Assembly: GCA_000316135.1 (NCBI GenBank)
Contig: JH994098.1
Location: 21,342-78,996 of the forward strand
Origin: Trachipleistophora hominis
Lineage: Eukaryota; Microsporidia; Pleistophoridae
Length of the DNA: 57,655 nucleotides
Reading direction: 5' to 3'
The translations under genes were made by a program, and so were the position numbers. The notes beneath the pieces were generated by a model. It was given only the letters and a program-made list of their open reading frames with translations, was not told the origin of the DNA and did no database searches. Each line of letters begins with the position of its first letter. Position 1 is the first letter of the stretch. Of this stretch, positions 38,137 through 48,540 are shown piece by piece.

Positions 38137-39120
38137 GGCCCTGCCAGTGATGGAACATCACAGTTCCAGTTTAAGCTTTCAAACCATCGGAGAGTCACTC
38201 CTGTATCACTTCACAATCATTGTTCCTTTCTCCATATTATCTTAAAAAATTTTTGCTTTTCATCCAAGCAAAAACGTTCAATGTTGTAAACAATAAATCA
38301 CTTTTATATTAAAAACGTATTATTCTTATAATTAATGTAATTTATACCAATATTACACTTTAAATAAACATTTGTAAACACACTGATTTCGTTTCTAACA
38401 AATAAAACAATATTGCTAAAACCGATGTTGAGTCATGCTTAATGTGACATAATACATTAATTACCAATCAGATGTATTTTATAAGCACCAATATTTTAAT
38501 TTTTTTATCACCATATTTGTCTGCGAGTAAGGATACACGATGCTCCAACATTTGTAATACTAAAAAGGCTTAAAATTGCCTTTTTATAGATTAAATGTGT
38601 TCTTATCTAAATAAGATGATGTTCTTTAAATGTTTTACATAAAAGTTAACTGTGACTCATTGAAAGCAACGAAATAATACCCGTAAGTATGATTAGTTTC
38701 GAGGCATATTTTAATACAATTATTGTAAAGTTTTTAATCAATTTTACATTGAAAAATCATGTCTTAAAATTTTTATTTTTAATACTAAATCATTAACCTT
38801 AAGAATATTAATAGCTTGTGCTGTATGAATCATCGAAGCGTGATCAGAACAAGCCGAATCTCGTGGGAGATTTCAAAATTCTTTGATATTAATAACATTG
38901 GATCATAAATTTGAATTACGCATTTATTCTTACATAATAATGAGAAAGATGCTGTTCGAACCGCATAGTTTACATTTATTCATTTATGATAAAGTTTCCT
39001 GAACCTTCCCATATTATTAAACACAATTTTGTATTTTTAACAAAGATTCTTTGGTTTAACACGCCATATTTAATTTTGAGTCATAGTAAGTGTTCTTAAT
39101 ATGATTAACGCTTTTGTACT

Positions 39121-39267
39121 CATGATAATGAAAAAGACTTGCAAACCGATTTGTCAGTTTGAGAAAAAATTTAAAAATGCTACTTTGCTTTTGGTAATAA
39201 ATAGAAAGTTATATATATTCACATAATTCCTATGTTCCTAAACTCACTCAGCAGTCATTTACGATCA
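39121..39267 (-). repeat. Dispersed repeat R-prime copy
   Basis: The reverse complement matches 26832-26990: GATCGTAAATGACTGCTGAG and TGAGTTTAGGAACATAGGAA at one end, TTTTTTCTCAAACTGACAAA and GCAAGTCTTTTT at the other. Confidence 0.65.
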
Positions 39268-39770
39268 GCGTTCATATTAATTGTTGATGCTCGCTAAAAA
39301 TTAATTTTCTAACTCTCGTGAAAATACAAATACAATATTCATTTCAAAATGAAATTAAGAATAAAGAGGGACAAATTTTATTGTAAGCGTGCCAATTTGC
39401 ATTTCCTTTTCATGACCGGAATAGTGCTGTTAGTTTATTAACCAAAAGGCTTTATTCGATGAAAATTCATACAAATGTTTGTCAATATAGTTTATCGCGT
39501 ATAAAAAACCAGTCATATTATACTACACTGGTTGCGTTATTCCTGTTTTCAGACTAGATTTAGACGTAAGGGTAAAACACTTAACATGTTAACTCTGATG
39601 AAACTCTTGGCTCGCTTATTTTAGTTCATCCTTTTTTTCATCGAGGTTTAAAGGCTGAATCATAGCGAATATTCGATTCAAAAATTAATAACAATAATGC
39701 ATACCTTTAAAGGAAGAATTTGATGATATCTTGTAGGATTCATTATAGAACAAATAATTCGTTCTATCCG

Positions 39771-39812
39771 ATCCAGCAATCAGCTCGCAAGTTGTCTTTT
39801 TATAAATCATTT
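39771..39812 (+). repeat. R-prime repeat fragment
   Basis: CAATCAGCTCGCAAGTTGTC followed by TTTTTATAAATCAT; only the right part of the repeat. Confidence 0.5.
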
Positions 39813-40732
39813 GTGTTAGAAGAGGACGTGTTACGGATATCATTTTTTCCTTGAAATAAATGCCTATCAGCATGTGCGTTCACTTCGTGCTAACAATATC
39901 ATAATAAAGATCTCTTGATATGCGTAACACGTAGTTCTAACATGGATACTTAACATCGATGATGATAGTATAGCGAGAAAGAATGTGAATGCGATTTATT
40001 CAATCGTTGTGAATAGAAATATCATACCTCATTAAATACGATGCTCTTATGTTATATTTCGATTATTCATCTGTTAAACAACGTAAAAACGATAATTCAT
40101 TCCTCATTATTCTATTAAAACATGTTGTTATTACAATTAACATTGTAGTCGCATGCCACACGGTGCATCTCTTTCAGAAACGTGTTGAATCGCAGTCCAT
40201 GTTGAAATGCAAAACTTCCACATTCAAATATTTCATGACAAACTCTTCATGGACAGTTAAGAATTCTAAGTATTGATCGTTTCAAGCCGTAAAAAACGAC
40301 CAATCAGATAACAAGTAAATCAAAAGCGTCTAAGGTTAAGAAATGATACAGATTTTCCGTTTTATATTCCATACATGTATATTTTAACTTGAAGTTGACC
40401 TAAAAACAAGGAAAAAATTATTATGATATTATCCTCTATGTATAATCAGAAAGCGATAATTATTCATCATGAACCATAGGAATTATGTATACAGCTTGAC
40501 TAGAATACATGATGCTCATAGAACGTGCATGTATTGAATATAAATGGTACAACGCCCGGTATTTTAAGTATATGTGAAATTATACGTTGAGGATGTTGTT
40601 CATCGTTAGGCCTACAATTTTTTACGGGATTCTTTTGAGGGTCATTCATATCATTCAATCTGATGAGCATTCCTGAATTGGCTCACGTATGGAGCGTAAA
40701 CATGGTCCCATTATAGAAAATCTCATATTCTG

Positions 40733-41734
40733 TTACATTTGTGCACCATCCTGTCCAAACGTGGTTGATTTATTCTTAGATGCGGCAGTAAACGTAAAAA
40801 AATCAAAACCTTGCCCGTTTATATTCATTATCGATGCTGCATTCCCCATGGCATTGCAATAATTTGGTGCTGACCAAACGAATATGCACCTTCCCATAAT
40901 CTTATAGCCTTCCATTACCAACTGGTGTGATCGGACAACGTACGATAGCTGGTTATCATCGAGAAACTTATTCAAAACATCTGGTCCAAAAAGGTAACCT
41001 GCACCACGCGGACTAGTTTTATAGCCGTTCTCTTCTTGAGGATCGCTCCACAAGAGCGGTAGAAAACTACCAAAATCCGTTCTATCGAGGTACATAATGT
41101 CCGCTATATTGCCTATATGTGGCGATATACCACCATGAACGAGAAAATACGTTCTATCGACAACAGCTGCAATACTCATCACCTCAAATACCTCATTGAC
41201 CTTTCTATAAAATGAAATATCGTATTTGAGGAGGCATTCGCTCTTGAATCCGTATGTCTCGTTCTGGTTCGCCATTTCATGATTTCCTTTCAGCAGGTAA
41301 ACATTGCCGTGCAGTATTTTTTTGAGACAGAGAAATAAGATAACTTCGACAGAGGACGTCCCCCGATCCACATAATCTCCCAGAAAGACAAATTTTTTAT
41401 CATCAGTCGCAAAGAGTAACAGGTCCACAAACTGTCCGTGTATATCACCAACAACTGTGCACGGTGATTCAATGTACAATAGATTCTGTTCAGCCATCAA
41501 TAATTTCTTGGTATCATCTAAGATTCGGAGTGCATGATTCACGTCAGGCAGTTTGAAATTTACCAAATTATTAAGAATTTCTGTGTATGTAGGCGTCGAT
41601 TTGTTGGACGAAAAATTAAAACCAAGTACTTTATGATCAGTAACGTTGGTGTTCACGACATCTGCAACTGAACTCGGATCATTGGTACAGCTGTCAACAT
41701 AATGCTCACGGCCATTCGCTGCACTGGGCTGCAT
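40733..41734 (-). CDS. PPP-family Ser/Thr phosphatase, PP4/PP6-like catalytic subunit, 333 aa
   Basis: Metal-dependent protein phosphatase. All six metal ligands and the core motifs are present: GDIHGQ (96-101), GDYVDRG (119-125), GNHE (150-153), HGG (200-202), SPRG Arg243 and RSHQ His270. SPRGAGYLFG and VWSAPNYC place it with PP2A/PP4/PP6, nearest PP4 and PP6. Oddities: a 60-residue N-terminal extension rich in Ser/Asn; YCNAMGN where the group has YCYRCGN; and a C-terminus ending DGAQM without the YFL tail that is methylated in PP2A-type enzymes and helps regulatory subunits bind. ATG 41734 has CCC 6-8 bases upstream. Confidence 0.92.
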   Translation of the reverse strand: MQPSAANGREHYVDSCTNDPSSVADVVNTNVTDHKVLGFNFSSNKSTPTYTEILNNLVNFKLPDVNHALRILDDTKKLLMAEQNLLYIESPCTVVGDIHGQFVDLLLFATDDKKFVFLGDYVDRGTSSVEVILFLCLKKILHGNVYLLKGNHEMANQNETYGFKSECLLKYDISFYRKVNEVFEVMSIAAVVDRTYFLVHGGISPHIGNIADIMYLDRTDFGSFLPLLWSDPQEENGYKTSPRGAGYLFGPDVLNKFLDDNQLSYVVRSHQLVMEGYKIMGRCIFVWSAPNYCNAMGNAASIMNINGQGFDFFTFTAASKNKSTTFGQDGAQM

Positions 41735-41739
41735 CGCCA

Positions 41740-41742
41740 GGG
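41740..41742 (-). promoter_or_regulatory. C-run start motif of phosphatase
   Basis: CCC on minus 6-8 bases before ATG 41734; an AATAAAT stretch at about -29. Confidence 0.45.
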
Positions 41743-42049
41743 CTTATCTTTTTAAAATTTATTGGTGTGTTTTAAAAAGACGCTAGGTTAAAAGTAACTC
41801 TCAAATGAAAGATCGATTAAAGACAGTAATAGCAAATCGCTTTTAAAACGTTTAAAGAGGCATCTATGATTGTTTGGCTGATTTATAACAGCGCTAAGAT
41901 CTTATCTTGGTGTTTAGACGAACTGTATTGATAAATCATATTAGGTGCCTTATGTATTGATCGTTTTTAACACGGCTAAATGTTTCATATCTCAAAAGCT
42001 TTGCTAATAGGTTATCAATGGTTATAAAATAGTTACGGCTTGATGTTGT
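41743..42049. other. Divergent intergenic 0.3 kb
   Basis: Separates the phosphatase (-) and the Gly-rich gene (+). It holds a promoter for each: the C-run at the left and the TATA box at 42023. Confidence 0.55.
42023..42029 (+). promoter_or_regulatory. TATA box, -27 from ATG
   Basis: TATAAAA begins 27 bases before ATG 42050; no C-run or G-run lies between. Confidence 0.6.
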
Positions 42050-43545
42050 ATGCGCGTTAATACTCGAAATGTTCTAAAGTTATTTATGGTATACTTTAGT
42101 ATGAGTACGGTGAGAACTTGGAGTTATAGTTCGAGCTGGGGTTCCGCTTCCCCAAGTTCAGGGTCGAGTTATAGTGGAGGAGGTGGTGGAGGATATAGTA
42201 GTGGAGGATATAGTGGAGGATATAGTGGAGGTTCTGCCGGTGGTTCTGCCGGTGGTTCTGCCGGAGGTTCTGCTGGAGGTTCTGCTGGCGGTGCTGCTGG
42301 TGGTTCTGCTGGCGGTGCTGCTGGTGGTTCTGCTGGCGGTGCTGCTGGTGGTTCTGCTGGCGGTGCTGCTGGTGGTTCTGCTGGCGGTTCTGCTGGCGGT
42401 GCTGNNNNNNNNNNNNNNNNNNNNNNNNNNNNNNNNNNNNNNNNNNNNNNNNNNNNNNNNNNNNNNNNNNNNNNNNNNNNNNNNNNNNNNNNNNNNNNNN
42501 NNNNNNNNNNNNNNNNNNNNNNNNNNNNNNNNNNNNNNNNNNNNNNNNNNNNNNNNNNNNNNNNNNNNNNNNNNNNNNNNNNNNNNNNNNNNNNNNNNNN
42601 NNNNNNNNNNNNNNNNNNNNNNNNNNNNNNNNNNNNNNNNNNNNNNNNNNNNNNNNNNNNNNNNNNNNNNNNNNNNNNNNNNNNNNNNNNNNNNNNNNNN
42701 NNNNNNNNNNNNNNNNNNNNNNNNNNNNNNNNNNNNNNNNNNNNNNNNNNNNNNNNNNNNNNNNNNNNNNNNNNNNNNNNNNNNNNNNNNNNNNNNNNNN
42801 NNNNNNNNNNNNNNNNNNNNNNNNNNNNNNNNNNNNNNNNNNNNNNNNNNNNNNNNNNNNNNNNNNNNNNNNNNNNNNNNNNNNNNNNNNNNNNNNNNNN
42901 NNNNNNNNNNNNNNNNNNNNNNNNNNNNNNNNNNNNNNNNNNNNNNNNNNNNNNNNNNNNNNNNNNNNNNNNNNNNNNNNNNNNNNNNNNNNNNNNNNNN
43001 NNNNNNNNNNNNNNNNNNNNNNNNNNNNNNNNNNNNNNNNNNNNNNNNNNNNNNNNNNNNNNNNNNNNNNNNNNNNNNNTGGAGGAAGTGGTGGAGGTGG
43101 TGCCTGGGGAGGTGCTGGTGGAGGTGGTGCCGGTGGTAGCTGGGGACGCGGAGGTGGAGGTAGCTGGGGAGGTGCCGATGAAAGTGGAGGTAGTGCCGGA
43201 GATTTCGTCAGGATTGGTAACCGAGGCAAGTTGGGCCACGACAGAAATGTCACAACTAAAAGACTACTGGAAGGTATGGACCCAAAGAATATGATGCACT
43301 TAATTTTCGATCTTAGTGATGGAACAAGTGAACGTGTAATGGGACAGACAGAATATGATATTGCCCTCAAGAACGAAAAACCACCCAGGAAACGAGAAAG
43401 GCCTGAGGATGAGGAATTTGATCGAATGCCATCTGGTAGACCATTCCGCGAGGATACATTCGCTCTAGAAGAATTCATTCCACCCGGAGTTGATAGAGAG
43501 TCATTCAAGAGAGGCTTCATGCTTTGCCAGGATATGAGAAAATAA
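42050..43545 (+). CDS. Gly/Ser/Ala-repeat secreted protein with conserved-looking C-terminus (gap inside)
   Basis: Left part: a hydrophobic leader (VLKLFMVYFSMSTV, residues 8-21; probable signal peptide), a Tyr/Ser segment, then GGYSGG repeats and alternating GGSA/GGAA blocks encoded by 12-base units. Right part: from 43081 the frame reads GGSGGGGAWGG and similar Trp-containing Gly repeats, then about 130 non-repetitive residues (from DFVRIGNRGKL to MLCQDMRK) with a basic patch KPPRKRERP. The two sides are in different frames across the 675-N gap, so the stated gap length must be wrong by 1 or 2 modulo 3 if this is one gene, which repeat continuity strongly suggests. A silk-like structural protein of the spore wall, polar tube or parasitophorous matrix is a fair guess, not shown. 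Confidence 0.7.
42405..43079. other. Assembly gap, 675 N
   Basis: Lies inside the Gly-rich tandem repeat; probably collapsed or unresolved repeats. Reading frames continuing over it on either strand as long X-runs are not real. Confidence 0.95.
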
Positions 43546-45770
43546 GTTAATAAATAAGTTTCTATTATAGAATGGAACGTCTACCTGTATTTCCAGTTTT
43601 CATGAAGTTTTATTTATTTTCATATTGTAATATAACCTTAGATTAACGATTTAATTCTAATATTTATAGAAATAAAACTTGCCGACTAAAGAGCTTATCC
43701 AATAAAAGCAAATTTGTTGTACTTTTGACCGCGTATGAGTAGTCGCTTCACATTTTACAGTGTATAAAAATTTTACGGTTTTTTATTCACTTCATAGGGA
43801 AATTACTTGCAATTTTCTACGACGCCCACCGCGTTTCAAAGGATAGTACTGCGTGTAAATAAAAATTACTTTTCAAATTCCAAACTAAAAATGTACATAA
43901 CAGCCGTATAGTTTAAAGGCAGGAATTTTTATTCTTTCATATTAACACTAAATACGACCATATTCTCCAGACAACATGGCCAATGTCAAATTTGATTTTG
44001 ACGGTGAATTGCCTTTGTTTTTTGTCCAATGTATTTCAAGTTTATACTGTTTCTGGCATGCCTTTGCATTCATATATATTTCTTATCATATTAGATTTTT
44101 CTGTTCTTTTTATTGTTGTTCTTTACCTATAACTCTGCGTTTCATCTTGATTCTTGTTGTATCTTTCTATTTTTGGTTATATTTAGAGATTATTAAGTTT
44201 TATGTTACAGCATATGGAGATATTCTGACTAGCTGAGCCTCTCCATTTACTTTGATAGAACGTTACATTTTTCATATTTTTTCGAATTCATGATTATATA
44301 ACCTATCTATCTGTTTCACTAGTATTATCTCTTTTTATCAATAGTTGCATATTATTATACCAGGTTTGTTAATCTGAATCCGTGTATCAGTTTTGGCTGA
44401 TATCATTCAGTTATTTTTGCTATATCATTTTTAATACACGTTTAATTACGAGCTCCTTTTATTCCCATTTTTAACGAATTCGTATTCCTTATTAAGTTAC
44501 AGTGGATCACCTTCATAATCATGTTATTTCAACTTATGTAAACCATGTATAATACCGTGATGCATTTTATTGTCATATAATCAATTGTGATATACTCGTA
44601 TTACCGAATTAGCATTTTTTTCTTGTGTAATCAGTTTTACTCTGAAGATCGAAATATATTATTTTCTTTTTTGGGTCATGGTTACCTTTTCGTATTTACG
44701 CAAAGTTATTTTTTTATTGGAAAGAGTTTCATTAAGCTGTTTTTTATTACCTTAGGTTATTAAAAATTTCTTGTGTGCTCATTATAGTCCTAGTTTTTTG
44801 TATTTCTACTTGATATTTGGTTATGAGATAAAAAATTGTGATAACCAACATACATTCACCGGAAAATCTCCCTTACAAAATACATTTAATATAAAAATCA
44901 AAAAGTAAAAAGACACCACGGTATTCCGATGCAACGTTCCATACCGCCAAAAAACAACAATAAAAACCTATTTATTAACTACTCCGCGCCTATTTCACCT
45001 GACGGGGACAAAATAGAAACCTAAAATATTTCATTAAAACGCTAATTTTGACATTATAGTTAAATTTTTTTGGGAACATATTTAATTAATTTCAACATTC
45101 CACCAAATACCTATTTAACACACTCTTCCTGATGCGTTAGCTTCTACCATTGCCTGTTCAGTCTTTTTTTCATTAGATAGTTAAATTATAAGGATTATTT
45201 TTTTCTAATCTTTTTAACACCATAAATTTATATCGTAATGAGGAATAAATCAATGATACTTGTTGTAATGCAATAAAATATCACTCTATCATTGTATTTA
45301 ATACAATAGTTATTTTGATCATTTGAATGTAAATGAAAATGCATTTTATGATAATACTATTTAGAACATAGCGCTTTGATTATTTATCTGTGTTAGTGTG
45401 GTTATCTGTAAATAATTTTTATTGTTCATCTTTGGAATCACTGTTTTATACACAAATATGCCGTTGAGTATCATACTAGATGTTATTATTGCCATAATTT
45501 GTATTATTACACAATATCGCATGCATACTAGCTATTTCAAATGTACTTGTCAACTATTTTTCTTTGATTACTTTAATATAACGAGATACGAATAAATGAT
45601 GATCCATGAATAAAATGCTAACAAGTTGATCTTGCCCAATAACCATTCGGATATTTTAATAAAACTTCAATATAAATCTAATATTGATAGGAAATAAGAA
45701 TTGACAGCTACCATTAAGATACTAATTATTTTAATTAAAAAAGATAATATCATAAAGAAAGAACGACGCC
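43546..45770. other. Mostly non-coding 2.2 kb, T-rich top strand
   Basis: Includes one doubtful membrane frame (43976) and a stretch to about 44870 with marked excess of T over A on plus. A very diverged R-like segment may lie near 45112-45165 (AACACACTCTTCCTGATG). Otherwise nothing recognised. Confidence 0.45.
43976..44236 (+). CDS. Small hydrophobic protein, 86 aa (doubtful)
   Basis: ATG-initiated; after MANVKFDFDGELPLFF there are two or three hydrophobic segments (about 15-35, 38-50, 53-72), rich in Phe/Tyr/Ile/Cys. It could be a small ER or Golgi membrane subunit, but the whole area is T-rich on this strand, which makes hydrophobic frames by chance. No TATA box or C-run at the expected distance. 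Not recognised. Confidence 0.35.
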   Translation: MANVKFDFDGELPLFFVQCISSLYCFWHAFAFIYISYHIRFFCSFYCCSLPITLRFILILVVSFYFWLYLEIIKFYVTAYGDILTS

Positions 45771-46130
45771 ATGCTACCACAAAATCAAGATATGAGCGAT
45801 GCAATAGAATTAAATGATCATGAGAGCTACAAATCATCCAGCTCCTCAACGTACTTAACGGCCAAAACCTCTCTTCAGAGCAATCTGGATGAACGCACTT
45901 CGTCAAATACAATTAGCTCAAAACCTTACATTTTGCGGCACGAAGCGTCAAACGAACACAGTTTTGGAAACCATGTAGGGACTGATACTAGTTCTGAAAT
46001 GCACTTTTTTTCTATACCATTCACAACTCTTCTCTGTTTTGTGGTGGTAATTCTTGTTTCTATAGTTTTGATTTTAACGCTCTTATTAATAGTTTCATGG
46101 TTAACTTCGAAGAAGGATGACCAAGATTAA
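45771..46130 (+). CDS. Small tail-anchored-like membrane protein, 119 aa
   Basis: Polar Ser/Thr/Asn-rich N-terminal part (1-77) without signal peptide, then one long hydrophobic segment (about 80-112, FTTLLCFVVVILVSIVLILTLLLIV) and a 7-residue tail with KKDDQD. This suits a tail-anchored or type III single-pass protein. It resembles in build, but not clearly in sequence, the products at 24606 and 25849. The start is the first ATG; CATAAAG at -20 is only a weak TATA candidate. Confidence 0.6.
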   Translation: MLPQNQDMSDAIELNDHESYKSSSSSTYLTAKTSLQSNLDERTSSNTISSKPYILRHEASNEHSFGNHVGTDTSSEMHFFSIPFTTLLCFVVVILVSIVLILTLLLIVSWLTSKKDDQD

Positions 46131-46324
46131 ACGGATGATTAAAAATGGATTGAACCATTTTTTAGGAAAGTATTCTCTTTTATCGTTTCTTGAACCAAAA
46201 CTCAAACTTTTATGCTCACTAAGAGCAAAGGCTTTTTTACTGTAAATGTGTTTATTTTCCTCTTTTAAACAAGTTGTGTTTATCTCTCATGATTACCATA
46301 CGCACATTTAAATACACTTTTATG

Positions 46325-46969
46325 GTTTGCTGGAACTGGTCATAGCCACCGGCCTTTGGTTCGTGGAGGAAATTAGTGCGCCGCCTCGCGCAACGCCTTC
46401 GCGCGCACCCTCATAACAACAGAAAGGTGTGTTGCAACCGCAGCCCTCCCAAGACGGTAGGAATGAATTAATTAAGTTCACTTGCATAAACCGGCTTATC
46501 ACACTCCTATCGGTGTGTGACAGCCTCTCAACCATCTTGGATTTGACAACTTGAATTGCCTCATGTTGCGGGCTGGTGTTTCACAGTGTAACAACCTGTG
46601 CAGCCAACGCTTCGTTCTGGTGATCCAGGTGGCGCTCGAAAACTTGAATGACTGATTCATCAGCTCACCAATCGTTGTTCGACTGGCCTTCCACTTCGGA
46701 AAATACACATCCTTGACTTCTCAGCCCGCATGGCTACGCAGTCAATGCGCAGCTTCTGATAGGCTGTCTTTCTGCAGTAGCTAGAACCACAAGATAGTGC
46801 GTCCTTTAATGCGGGTCTATCACTCGCTGCAGAGGCACCAGGCGGGCAGTAGACGTGCCATACAGTTCACACCCATATGTTGTGACGATCCCCGTGGTTC
46901 TATCTACGGCTTCCTCAGAAGCCGGTCCTGTTGCTTTGGCGAGCTTTGCTCGGAGCACAGTTTCATAAA
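46325..46969 (-). mobile_element. 3' relic of a non-LTR (LINE) retrotransposon
   Basis: A G+C-rich island in A+T-rich DNA. On minus, translation shows features of the region after the reverse transcriptase in LINEs: YGCELYGTSTARLVPLQ, then in a second frame CRKTAYQKLRI and MRAEKSRM, then in a third frame TWITRTKRWLHR. At least two frameshifts and later stops break it, so it is dead. The element ends in a tail (46325-46368) with GAACCAAAGGCCGGTGGC and CATAAAAG, nearly the same as the B half of the R repeat and the tail at 56891-56940. Its 5' part, with the polymerase core, is missing. Family assignment within LINEs (Dong/R4-like is a guess) is open. Confidence 0.6.
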
Positions 46970-47037
46970 AAATTTGTCATCCATGAAGGCGCTATTTCTT
47001 AGGAATAAAATCATTGAAACTTCATAAGCACTTTTAA

Positions 47038-48210
47038 TTAAACATATGATCCATAACTCACGCCATATGCCGGCTTAGATCCCAATGTTACGTTTGGATT
47101 GACATGATGAACAGGAGCTCCGCTTGGTGCCAATGGTATTCCATATACGGGTTGGGTACTAGCTGGTGTTGTGGTGCTCGTAGGAATACTACCGGTGGGT
47201 GGAACCGTTGCACTAGACACTGTAGGACATGTAGGTTGAGCTGGCAAAGCCTGGGATGGACACGATGGGCCAGTCGTTACATTTTTATCACAACCATTCT
47301 TGCCTGTAGATCCTGTGAACGGACATGTCGATGTCGGTGTAGGATTCCTATCGCTTTTACCACTTTCAACAAAAGACATCAAAATGGGCAAGAGATTGAG
47401 CTGGTTGTCCAAATTTCTTGATCCCATTCCACCACTCATAATTAAATTGATTAGCATGCTCTTATCGGCACTATTACCAGCACCAAATAACTTACTAATC
47501 ACGTCCGTGTTAAACATGAACGATAGTTTTTGATCACGCGAAATTTCTTGACACAAAATGCACGTCGTACAACGTTTTTTTCCCAAATTTTGGAGAACTA
47601 TTTCAAGTGCTACGCTGTTTTTTGTGGTAGAAATGCCACCAAAATTAACTAAGCTTGAGATGTTTGGTGGTTGCCAGTTCGGGTTGTTGTTGATGATGAG
47701 ATATAGCTGGATGAATACGTAAAATAAACACATTTCTCCTTTTTGGCACGTGCAGCATCCACCACATCGTGCTGTTCTTGTAACGATTCCCATGAGAAAT
47801 TGGTAGTCCTCAAGGTATCCCGGAAACGGGTCGGCCGGTGTTTTGCCACTGTTACTTTTAGGAGCGCTTGTATCAAAATGTACTTTAGCCGTATTTTTCT
47901 TTAATTCCTCCAACAAAGTGAGCGTACTGGTGTATAGCGATGAGATGTGGTTACAAAGTTGAATAACGGACTTATCGACGTTCTCCGTGGTTTGTTTAAC
48001 GGCTTTGTCCACAATTGGCGACACGCTGGTATTAAAGAAGTTGATGAGTGTATTGTTCAATTCCTCTTTGGTTAAAGTACTGTTCTTCAACACACTGGTG
48101 TTGTCCGCCGCAACTGTACTTACCCATGATACTGTAGGCTTGCAAGGAGCTCCATCCGTACATAAAATCACTCGTAAACAGAACAAAAACATTGCAAAAA
48201 GTTTGTGCAT
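47038..48210 (-). CDS. Secreted Cys- and Thr/Pro-rich protein, 390 aa
   Basis: Clear signal peptide (MHKLFAMFLFCLRVILCTDG). Mature region: several N-x-S/T sites, a helical part (residues 45-110), a Cys cluster CGGCCTCQKGEMC around 150-162, CTTCILCQE near 217-225, then a Ser/Thr/Pro-rich tail (280-350) with regularly spaced CP motifs (STCPF, PSCPSQ, PTCPTV), and a Tyr/Gly/Pro end (PVYGIPLAP, PAYGVSYGSYV). Length, signal peptide, Cys and Pro/Thr content recall polar tube protein 1 or other spore-wall and polar-tube proteins, but there is no alignable motif, so this is only a suggestion. TATATAAAG begins 27 bases before the ATG. Confidence 0.75.
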   Translation of the reverse strand: MHKLFAMFLFCLRVILCTDGAPCKPTVSWVSTVAADNTSVLKNSTLTKEELNNTLINFFNTSVSPIVDKAVKQTTENVDKSVIQLCNHISSLYTSTLTLLEELKKNTAKVHFDTSAPKSNSGKTPADPFPGYLEDYQFLMGIVTRTARCGGCCTCQKGEMCLFYVFIQLYLIINNNPNWQPPNISSLVNFGGISTTKNSVALEIVLQNLGKKRCTTCILCQEISRDQKLSFMFNTDVISKLFGAGNSADKSMLINLIMSGGMGSRNLDNQLNLLPILMSFVESGKSDRNPTPTSTCPFTGSTGKNGCDKNVTTGPSCPSQALPAQPTCPTVSSATVPPTGSIPTSTTTPASTQPVYGIPLAPSGAPVHHVNPNVTLGSKPAYGVSYGSYV

Positions 48211-48228
48211 GCGATTGCTATTCCATCT

Positions 48229-48237
48229 CTTTATATA
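48229..48237 (-). promoter_or_regulatory. TATA box, -27 from ATG
   Basis: TATATAAAG on minus begins 27 bases before ATG 48210. Confidence 0.6.
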
Positions 48238-48449
48238 GTTTTGAGATATTGACTGAAGTATAAATTAGATTTTATCTATCATGTACATGGTTATTGTAAA
48301 TCCTGTCATTTCCTATCATATATGCTGTAAAAGCAGAAAAATAAGACCTCATGGTTATTTAACACTCCTTAAGCTAACATACTTGCAGTACGTATTGATA
48401 TGCTATTATTTACAGATCTATCAGGTTTTTAAGATTTAACCTACGCCTA

Positions 48450-48540
48450 TTTTTTTATTAAAAGTTAGTTTAATTATCACTTTATAACATATCATCTAAC
48501 CAAACGCACTCTTCTGGTTCGCTTACGCCAATTTTTAGCC
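48450..48540 (-). repeat. Dispersed repeat R, A half and start of B
   Basis: T-run, AAAAGTTAGTTTAATTATCA, CATATCATCTAACCAAACGC, ACTCTTCTGGTTCGCT; the B half breaks off afterwards. Confidence 0.65.

Larger units (their letters stand above)
38137..40732. other. Intergenic 2.6 kb with R-prime repeats
   Basis: Holds R-prime copies in opposite orientations at 39121-39267 and 39771-39812. A 75-codon ATG frame at 40049-40276 (+) has a mildly hydrophobic middle (SFLIILLKHVVITINIVVAC) but no start motif and is not called. Confidence 0.45.

Noticed and set aside
38941..38975. GTTCGAACC-like string, possible tRNA T-arm
   Set aside because: No acceptor, D or anticodon arms could be built around it. No other tRNA-like T-arm was found in the window by eye.
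40049..40276. 75-codon ATG frame
   Set aside because: No start motif, no convincing signal peptide, and A+T-rich background; it could be chance.
42096..43520. Long minus-strand and alternative plus frames across the 675-N gap
   Set aside because: They are open only because N is translated as X and because Gly-rich repeats lack stops in other frames; the Gly/Ser frame with signal peptide is the coherent one.
46797..47027. 76-codon plus frame in the LINE relic
   Set aside because: The opposite strand carries the recognisable LINE-like sequence; this frame has no sensible protein.
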